NCBI GenBank assembly: GCA_963746275.1
Contig: CAVVAX010000027.1
Span: 1 to 64,000, forward strand
Source of the DNA: JAEULH01 sp963746275
GTDB lineage: Bacteria > Pseudomonadota > Alphaproteobacteria > Rhodospirillales > Defluviicoccaceae
Reading direction: 5' to 3'
DNA length: 64,000 bases
This document shows positions 58,320-64,000 of this stretch, piece after piece. The stretch's first letter is position 1. Every line of letters begins with the position of its first letter. The translations under genes and the position numbers were made by a program. The notes under the pieces are model-generated. The model worked only from the letters and a program-made list of their open reading frames with translations, made no database searches and had not been told where the DNA came from.

Positions 58320-58768
58320 GCGGAGCGGTTGCTGGAAGCAGTGGTGGCACCGCGGGCAAAGCGAAGGCAGCCATCCCTTCCCAAGCATTGCCCGCCATTG
58401 TCCTGTTCGCCGGTGACACGCAGCTCAAGTGGCTTCGCTTTCTTCAGCCTGGCTTTCGCCATTGCCTCGTCGCGGTGCGCGTTGGCAGGGCCTGGGTCAT
58501 CATCGATCCGCTGTCGCACAAGACCGGGCTGAGCGTGGTCGAGGGCTTGTCTGCCGAGGAACTGGCCGGGTGGTACGAGAGCCAGGGACTGAAGGCCGTG
58601 CCAACCTTCGTCCGCCGCGCGCCACCCAAGCTGGCGCCGCTGGCACCGGCAACCTGCGTGGAGGCGGTTAAGCGTGTCCTGGGAATCCACGCCTGGTCGG
58701 TAGTAACGCCACGCCAACTGCATGATTACCTGGCAGCGAATAGGAACGTAAACCTTGACATAGGTTAA
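58316..58768 (+). CDS. Phage-associated protein, possible permuted NlpC/P60 (papain-like) fold
   Basis: A 150-residue protein. LQPGFRHCLVAVRVGRAWVI then IDPL has a His-Cys pair followed by beta strands, and ATCVEAVKRVLGIHAW has a Cys at the start of a helix. His before Cys is the order in circularly permuted papain-fold enzymes. That is only an inference from motifs. The start GTG overlaps the previous gene by four bases. It lies just before the portal gene. Confidence 0.65.
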   Translation: MSGAVAGSSGGTAGKAKAAIPSQALPAIVLFAGDTQLKWLRFLQPGFRHCLVAVRVGRAWVIIDPLSHKTGLSVVEGLSAEELAGWYESQGLKAVPTFVRRAPPKLAPLAPATCVEAVKRVLGIHAWSVVTPRQLHDYLAANRNVNLDIG

Positions 58769-58923
58769 TGAACTTAGTATGGTGATCTCGTCGCTGCTAC
58801 GAGTGCGCCCGGTTCGACGGTGGCACGGAAGGCAACGACGAAATCATCCGCATCCTTCGACCGGCAGGATCGCCGCGCTCGGGGTCCCCGGACGGCCCTT
58901 CCCGCTCCTCCTGGAGATTGTTC

Positions 58924-60411
58924 ATGACCCGGCTCGACCCCAAGCGCGTGCTCGAGCGCTACGCCCGGGCGCGCGCCCGCCGCATGACCTGGGAGGCGCA
59001 TTGGCAGGAATGCTACGAGTTCGCCCTGCCGCAGCGCGACGGCGCAATTCGCCCCGGCAGCGGCGGCGAGAAGAAGACCGAGCGGCTTTTCGACGGCACG
59101 GCACCCGATGCCGTTGATCAGCTCGCGGCGAGCCTGATGGCTCAGCTTACCCCGCCGTGGTCGAGCTGGTTTGGCTTCGTTCCGGGGCCGGACGCCGACG
59201 CGGGGCTCCGCCAGCTGATGGCGGTGGACCTCGACCGGATGACGCGGGTCGTCCAGGCCAACTTCGACCGGTCGAACTTCGTCGTCGAGATGCACCAGTG
59301 CTACCTTGATCTGGTAACCGCTGGTACGGCCTGCCTGATGTTCGAGGAGGCCGCTCCCGGAGAGGACTCCGCCTTCAGGTTCACGGCGGTGCCGATGTCG
59401 CAGGTCGTGCTCGAGGAAGGGCCGTCCGGCCGGCTCGACACGACGTTCAGACGCAACCGGCTGCCGGTCGCGCATGTGCTCGAGCGCTTCCCTGAAGCGC
59501 CAGGCGCAGGCCGACTGGCCGAGATCGGACGGCAGAACAGTGATGCGGCGGTGCCCGTGGTCGAAGCGGTCGTCCCGGACGGGCGAGAGTATGCCTACAT
59601 CGCCCTGGCCGAGGCAGAGACGAGCGGCGGCGAGTTCATCGTCTTGAGCGAGGGCCGGTTCGCAACCTCTCCCTTCATCAACTTCCGCTGGTCCAAGGCG
59701 CCGGGCGAAAGTTACGGCCGCTCACCGGTCATGAAGGCGCTGCCGGACATCAAGACCGCCAACAAGGTGGTCGAGCTCGTCCTGAAGAACGCCTCGATCG
59801 CGGTCACCGGTATTTGGCAGGTCGACGATGACGGCGTCATCAATCCGGCGAACATCAAGCTGGTGCCCGGGACGGTCATCCCGAAGGCAGTCGGCTCGGC
59901 CGGCTTGACGCCGCTGGAGGCACCCGGGCGGTTCGATGTCTCGGAGCTCGTTCTGGACCAAGTCCGCGGCCGCATCCGCAAGGCCATGCTGGTCGACCAG
60001 CTGGGCCAGGTCGGCGGAGCGCGCATGACCGCGACCGAGGTGCTCGAACGCGCCGCCGAGACGGCGAGGCTTCTGAGCGCAACCTATGGCCGGCTGCAGT
60101 CGGAGCTGCTGACCCCCCTGGTCGTGCGCGGCCGGATGCTGCTCGCGCGCCGCGGCGAGGTTCCGGAGCTGTCGCTCGATCATCGCCTCGTCGCGCTCGA
60201 GCATCGCTCGCCGCAGGCGCGCCACCAGGCGCAGCGGGATGTGCAGAACACGATGATCTGGCTGGAGGCGGTGCGAGCGCTGGGAGCGGAGGCAATGGCC
60301 GCCGTCGATCAGGCCGCCGCCGCCCGCTGGTTAGCACATGCGCTGGGCGTTCCGGGCGAGCTCGTTCGCGAGCTGCCGGAAGAGATCGTCGAGGTGATCA
60401 ATGTCCGCTAG
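58924..60411 (+). CDS. Phage portal protein (podovirus head-tail connector)
   Basis: A 495-residue protein of the T7-type Head-tail_con family. RMTWEAHWQECYEFALPQRD and GTAPDAVDQLAASLMAQLTP lie near the start. KAPGESYGRSPVMKALPDIK, with TANKVVELVLKNASIAVTG after it, is in the middle, and GGARMTATEVLERAAETARL towards the end. Forms the dodecameric channel for DNA packaging and tail attachment. The ATG at 58924 has GGAG nine bases upstream. No terminase gene precedes it. Confidence 0.9.
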   Translation: MTRLDPKRVLERYARARARRMTWEAHWQECYEFALPQRDGAIRPGSGGEKKTERLFDGTAPDAVDQLAASLMAQLTPPWSSWFGFVPGPDADAGLRQLMAVDLDRMTRVVQANFDRSNFVVEMHQCYLDLVTAGTACLMFEEAAPGEDSAFRFTAVPMSQVVLEEGPSGRLDTTFRRNRLPVAHVLERFPEAPGAGRLAEIGRQNSDAAVPVVEAVVPDGREYAYIALAEAETSGGEFIVLSEGRFATSPFINFRWSKAPGESYGRSPVMKALPDIKTANKVVELVLKNASIAVTGIWQVDDDGVINPANIKLVPGTVIPKAVGSAGLTPLEAPGRFDVSELVLDQVRGRIRKAMLVDQLGQVGGARMTATEVLERAAETARLLSATYGRLQSELLTPLVVRGRMLLARRGEVPELSLDHRLVALEHRSPQARHQAQRDVQNTMIWLEAVRALGAEAMAAVDQAAAARWLAHALGVPGELVRELPEEIVEVINVR

Positions 60412-60456
60412 GGGCGCCGCGCGCGCAACCAGAGGCGAGACCTCGCAAGTGACATC

Positions 60457-60738
60457 ATGCTGAGCGAGCACGACTGGCCTCAGCTGCAGCCTGCGGATGC
60501 CGCCTCCTCTTCGGTTGGAGGCGAGGCAGACGATGGCCTGGATATTGGCGGCTGTTTCGCCCGGTGCTTTGCCACTGCCGATGGGCAGCGCGTTCTCGCC
60601 CACCTGCGGCGGGTCGCGTTCGGGCGCGTGTTTGGACCCGATGCGTCCGAGGCAGCTTTGCGCCACGCCGAAGGCCAGAAGCAGCTCGTGGCGTTGATCC
60701 TGGCGTTCACCCGCCGGGGGGCAAGCGACAGGGCTTAG
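60457..60738 (+). CDS. Bbp19-like phage protein
   Basis: A 93-residue protein. GCFARCFATADGQRVLAHLR then FGPDASEAALRHAEGQKQLV fits the Bbp19-like family, small proteins often found between portal and scaffold genes. The role in the virion or in head assembly is unknown. Confidence 0.75.
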   Translation: MLSEHDWPQLQPADAASSSVGGEADDGLDIGGCFARCFATADGQRVLAHLRRVAFGRVFGPDASEAALRHAEGQKQLVALILAFTRRGASDRA

Positions 60739-60764
60739 TTCAACAGGCACGTGGAGCATTGAGG

Positions 60765-61495
60765 ATGAGCATGATCGAGCCGGAAGGAAGCGACAGCCAC
60801 CCTGTTGGTCGTCCTGACGCGGCCGCAGAGGCGGTCGTCGCAGACGCCGTGGCGACGCCGCGCTGCGGCCGGCAGATCTGCCAGATCAGTTCTGGGATGA
60901 CGACGCCGGCGCAGTGCGCACGGAGGAGCTGGTGGCGGCCTACCTCGATCTCGAACGCAAGGGGAGCGAAGACGTCAGACGGACGGTGCCCGCCCGCCCG
61001 GAAGACTATGTGATCAACGTCGAGAGCGAGCTCTTCACCAGCGACGAAGAGGTCAACAAGAAGCTGCATGCCGCCGGCCTCGACCAGGAGCAGGTGCAGC
61101 TCGTCTACGATCTGGCGGCGACGCGTCTGCTGCCGGTGGTGGCCGAGGTCAGCTCGCGCTTCGAGGCCGAGAGCCAGGTGGAGAGGCTGAAGCAGGACTT
61201 TGGCGGCGAGGAGCCCTGGCGGGAGATCTCGCGGCAGATCCGCCTTTGGGGCGAGAGCAACCTGCCGCCAGAGACCTTCAGTGTGCTTGCCAGCAGCCGC
61301 GAGGGCGTACTTGCCATGCACAAGATGATGGCCGGGAACGAGCCGCCGCTGCTTGGGAACGGCGGCCGCGGCAAGACGCTGCCAACAGAGGACGAGCTCA
61401 AGGAGATGATGCGCGATCCGCGCTACTGGCGGGACCGCGACGCCGGTTTCGTCGAGAAGGTCCGCGAGGGCTTTCGCCAGATCTACGATCAATAG
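60765..61495 (+). CDS. Head scaffolding protein (frameshifted near the N-terminus)
   Basis: The N-terminus MSMIEPEGSDSHPVGRPDAA, in one frame, and LRPADLPDQFWDDDAGAVRT then EELVAAYLDLERKGSED, in another, fit together only if one base is missing (or two are added) near 60855. The rest has DYVINVESELFTSDEEVNKK, VSSRFEAESQVERLKQDFGG and DPRYWRDRDAGFVEKVREG. Position after the portal and before the capsid, and the LPDQFWD phrase, match podovirus scaffolds. The full protein would be about 240 residues. Confidence 0.8.
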
Positions 61496-61530
61496 CCATT
61501 AGGGGTGAGCGCGCTCGACGCGGCTCCCCC

Positions 61531-61568
61531 CGGGGCATCGGCAGCCGGCAGCCGATGCCCCGCTTTTT
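61531..61568 (+). terminator. Intrinsic terminator between scaffold and capsid genes
   Basis: CGGGGCATCGGC and GCCGATGCCCCG form a perfect 12-base stem with an 8-base loop, followed by C and five T. It would reduce or modulate read-through into the capsid gene unless antiterminated. Confidence 0.9.
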
Positions 61569-61688
61569 ATTCCTCAGATGAGCTAGCCGGGGTGCCGCGG
61601 CGCGTTGCCGTGGCGCCCCCAAGCCTTCTCGCGCTCGGCCGCGGGCGGTCTGCGCCGCCCAGGGCTGTTTCGGTTCAGGAGAACACCG

Positions 61689-62507
61689 TTGTCACTCAGT
61701 ATTCCCCAGTCGTTCATCAAGAACTTCGAGGCGCTCGTCCACGTCAGCTACCAGCAGATGGGCTCCAAGCTGCGGCCGACCGTTCGGACCAAGAACAACG
61801 TCGTCGGCGTGTCGACGACCTTTCAGCGGGTCGGCAAGGGCACCGCGAGCACGAAGGCCCGTCACGGTAAGGTGCCGGTGATGAATGTCGAGCACGCGCC
61901 GGTCGAGTGCGTGCTTCAGGACTTCTATGCCGGTGACTGGATCGACAAGCTCGACGAGCTGAAGACCAACATCGACGAGCAGCAGGTGGTTGCGAAGGCT
62001 GGCGCCTACGCACTGGGCCGGAAGACCGATGAACTCATCATTGAGCAACTGGCGCGGGCGACCAGGGCCGTCGGCAGCGACGACGACGGGCTGACCAAAG
62101 CGAAGGTCCTGCAGGCGTTCGAGACGCTTGGGGAAGCAGACGTTCCCGACGACGGCCAGCGTTTTGCGGTGGTCGGCTGGAAGCAGTGGAGCGAGCTGCT
62201 CAACATCCCCGAGTTCGGCAGCGCCGATTACGTCGGCGACGACCAGCTCCCCTGGAAGGGGACGCAGGCCAAGCGCTGGCTCGGCGCGTTGTGGCTGCCG
62301 CACGTGGCGCTGCCGCTCGGCGCCGGGGTGCGTTCCTGCTTCTGGTACCACAAGACCGCCGTCGCGCATGCCTCCGGCTCCGATGTGCAGACCGACATTA
62401 CTTGGCACGGCGACCGAGCGGCCCACTTCGTCAACAACATGATGAGCCAAGGCGCCTGCCTGATCGACCCCGATGGTGTCGTCCGCATGCCGTGCCGCGA
62501 AGCCTAG
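61689..62507 (+). CDS. Phage major capsid protein
   Basis: A 272-residue protein. SIPQSFIKNFEALVHVSYQQ near the start, VEHAPVECVLQDFYAGDWID and AKAGAYALGRKTDELIIEQL are typical of the capsid family that accompanies T7-like portals in alphaproteobacterial podoviruses. The end has FWYHKTAVAHASGSDVQTDI. I chose the TTG at 61689 with AGGAGAA just upstream. It follows the terminator, so it may have its own promoter; none was identified. Confidence 0.85.
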   Translation: MSLSIPQSFIKNFEALVHVSYQQMGSKLRPTVRTKNNVVGVSTTFQRVGKGTASTKARHGKVPVMNVEHAPVECVLQDFYAGDWIDKLDELKTNIDEQQVVAKAGAYALGRKTDELIIEQLARATRAVGSDDDGLTKAKVLQAFETLGEADVPDDGQRFAVVGWKQWSELLNIPEFGSADYVGDDQLPWKGTQAKRWLGALWLPHVALPLGAGVRSCFWYHKTAVAHASGSDVQTDITWHGDRAAHFVNNMMSQGACLIDPDGVVRMPCREA

Positions 62508-62523
62508 TCTTGGAGATTAGTTG

Positions 62524-62793
62524 ATGTCTTTTACCCCAAAGGATCTAAGCGTCCTCGCCTACGCCAATGGGTTTACCCTTTGGCACTATAGAACCCCGGA
62601 CTTGGCTTCCGCGGTGGACACGCAGGGCTATTTCAATACGGCTGGCGAGGTCTTCCGTCCCGGCGACATGATCCTGGCGAACACGGGGCTCGGCGGCTCA
62701 GCCGCCGCCGGGCTGTTTCTGGTGAGCGACGCCGAGGCGGGGCTAGTCGATGTCGCCGATTTACTCGCCGTCGGCGCCAGCAACGCTGACTAG
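62524..62793 (+). CDS. Small phage structural protein (unknown)
   Basis: An 89-residue protein. AYANGFTLWHYRTPDLASAV and FRPGDMILANTGLGGSAAAG form a pattern I have seen after podovirus capsid genes, but no function is known. Perhaps a decoration or head-completion protein. The ATG at 62524 is one codon after a TTG. Confidence 0.7.
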   Translation: MSFTPKDLSVLAYANGFTLWHYRTPDLASAVDTQGYFNTAGEVFRPGDMILANTGLGGSAAAGLFLVSDAEAGLVDVADLLAVGASNAD

Positions 62794-62874
62794 CCGACAG
62801 GCGGCCGGCGCGCCGCAAAGGTGCGCTTTCCTCCACCAGCTTTCCTTGCCGCTCACAGAAAAGGACACGCAGCC

Positions 62875-63447
62875 ATGGCCATGAGTCGCATTGACTTGTG
62901 CTCCCGTGCGCTCCTCAAGATCGGCGCCAACCCGATTGGCTCCCTGAGCGAAGGAACCGCCGAGGCGGACGTGGCGAGCAACCTCTACGACTACGTCCGG
63001 GATGCGCTGCTGTCGGCGCATCCCTGGCACTTCGCGACGACGCAGAAGAAGCTCGCGGCCCTTCCGGCCTCCGGCAAGGGCGCCTGGGCCGCCAATGCCT
63101 ATGCGCTGCCCGCCGACTGCCTGAGGATCCTGTACGCCGGAAACTACGAGGGCGGCAGCGGCCTCGTTTACCGTCTGTCCAATCGAACTCTCCATACGAA
63201 TGCCGCGGAAATCTACCTGACCTACGTCTTCCGCGCGGATGAAAGCGATTACCCGCCGTACTTCGACAAGGTTCTGATCGGGCACCTAGCGGCCGAGTTC
63301 TGCATTCCGTTGACGGACAGCACCTCGCGGTGGGAAAGCTTGCGCAAGATCGCGGAAGAGGACCTGAGACAGGCGAAGCTGATCAACGCACAGCAGGCCA
63401 CGCCGGCTCACATTGACGACTTCTGCCTTGTGGAGGCCCGTTTCTGA
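62875..63447 (+). CDS. Tail tubular protein A-like (T7 gp11 / P22 gp4 type)
   Basis: A 190-residue protein. SRIDLCSRALLKIGANPIGS and VRDALLSAHPWHFATTQKKL match the tail tubular protein A/gp4 family that attaches below the portal. AYALPADCLRILYAGNY and VLIGHLAAEFCIPLTDST follow. AAGGA lies about nine bases upstream of the ATG. Its stop overlaps the next start (TGATG). Confidence 0.85.
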   Translation: MAMSRIDLCSRALLKIGANPIGSLSEGTAEADVASNLYDYVRDALLSAHPWHFATTQKKLAALPASGKGAWAANAYALPADCLRILYAGNYEGGSGLVYRLSNRTLHTNAAEIYLTYVFRADESDYPPYFDKVLIGHLAAEFCIPLTDSTSRWESLRKIAEEDLRQAKLINAQQATPAHIDDFCLVEARF

Positions 63448-64000
63448 TGGCGAGGGTACGCGCGGTTAAGACGAACTTCGCGGGCGGGGAGTTGTCGCCC
63501 CGGCTGCTCGGCCGTACCGATCTGCGTGCCTTCGAAAACGGCGCGGCAAGACTTCGAAACGTCTTCATTCACCCGACGGGCGGAGTTTCCCGGCGGCCGG
63601 GGCTGCGGTTCGTCGGCATCGCGAGGGGAGCAGGTCGCCTCATCCCGGCCGAGTTCCGGACCGACGAGGTCTACCTGCTCGTTTTCTCCGAACACATGGT
63701 CGAGGTCTACCGTAATGGCACTCCGGTCGCCAATTTCGCGACGCCGTGGTCCTTGCAGCAGCTTGCTCAGATAAACTGGGTTCAGAGTCCGGACGCGCTC
63801 CTGGTCGTTCATCCGGATGTTCCGCCGCAAAAGATTGCCCGACGCAGCGCGTCGGAGTGGGCGATTGCTCCCTGGAGCTTCTCGCAGAGGGGCGGGCGGA
63901 CCTACTCTCCGCACCGGAAGTTCGCCGATGAACAGGTGACCCTCAAGCCGAGTGGCACGACTGGGAATGTCGTCGTCACCGCTTCCGCCGCCGCGTTCAA
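63447..64000 (+). CDS. Large phage tail protein, N-terminal part (3' end off-window)
   Basis: The frame opens at 63447 (MARVRAVKTNFAGGELSPRL) and stays open to the window edge (184 residues). ENGAARLRNVFIHPTGGVSR then RPGLRFV is a pattern of podovirus tail tubular B or stabilisation-type proteins. The remaining length and C-terminal domains cannot be seen. It overlaps the previous gene by one base, consistent with an operon order portal-scaffold-capsid-tail. Confidence 0.8.
   Translation, partial: MARVRAVKTNFAGGELSPRLLGRTDLRAFENGAARLRNVFIHPTGGVSRRPGLRFVGIARGAGRLIPAEFRTDEVYLLVFSEHMVEVYRNGTPVANFATPWSLQQLAQINWVQSPDALLVVHPDVPPQKIARRSASEWAIAPWSFSQRGGRTYSPHRKFADEQVTLKPSGTTGNVVVTASAAAF

Overview
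The window is very GC-rich chromosomal DNA, mostly packed housekeeping genes, with gene orders typical of Alphaproteobacteria. Diagnostic pairs and runs are rph-rdgB-hemW divergent from hrcA-grpE, dnaK-dnaJ-dapB, pgi-mutL, lptM-lysA-TIGR02302, rsmI-yraN, rluB-rsmD and purD divergent from xseA. The large NAD-dependent glutamate dehydrogenase, the cobalamin-dependent class II ribonucleotide reductase and the DUF2125/DUF2244/TIGR02281 families fit the Rhodospirillales best; that placement is an inference from gene content only.

Layout. 1-5.0 kb: 3' part of an NAD-glutamate dehydrogenase gene and a UMF1-type MFS transporter. 5.0-12 kb: yraN, rsmI, a periplasmic-binding-like lipoprotein, a glycosyltransferase, a DUF1499 lipoprotein, hemW, rdgB and rph. 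12-18 kb: the chaperone block hrcA-grpE / dnaK-dnaJ, then dapB. 18-22 kb: DUF2244, nth, DUF2125 and an EamA exporter. 21.6-23.5 kb: a decayed mosaic (broken chaC, two GFA-type remnants, a truncated Tat-type carbonic anhydrase). 23.5-26.3 kb: an AT-rich leader, then a beta-carbonic anhydrase and a SulP anion transporter that probably work together on bicarbonate. 26-32.6 kb: DUF2177, class II RNR, plsC, ydcF and an MJ0042 zinc-ribbon protein. 32.6-39 kb: TIGR02302, lysA, a 48-residue LptM-like lipoprotein, an unknown membrane protein and a sigma-54 activator. 39-46 kb: an ankyrin/peptidoglycan-binding protein, argG, a sirtuin, a low-MW phosphatase, a HAD hydrolase, thpR, a Bax-inhibitor-1 protein and an AhpD-like protein. 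46.5-56.8 kb: pgi, mutL, an aspartic protease, rsmD fused to an IS630 remnant, rluB, a GATase, tadA, purD and xseA. 56.8-64 kb: an S24 repressor and a podovirus-type head module (portal, Bbp19-like protein, scaffold, capsid, tail tubular A, start of the next tail gene) that runs off the right edge.

A striking property is the number of single-base frameshifts (glutamate dehydrogenase, hemW, chaC, carbonic anhydrase, plsC, the ankyrin protein, argG, low-MW phosphatase, IS630 remnant, scaffold). Nearly all are +1 insertions, and several hit genes expected to be essential. Sequencing or assembly error is the simplest explanation for most of them; the 21.6-23.5 kb patch and the rsmD/IS630 junction look like genuine decay. 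Where a gene is otherwise intact I annotate the whole restored span as one CDS and give the break point.

The least explained parts are the phage block (a LexA-type box in its control region; no integrase or terminase in view), a possible permuted papain-fold protein just before the portal gene, and a few family-less proteins. No tRNA, rRNA, CRISPR array or clear riboswitch was found.
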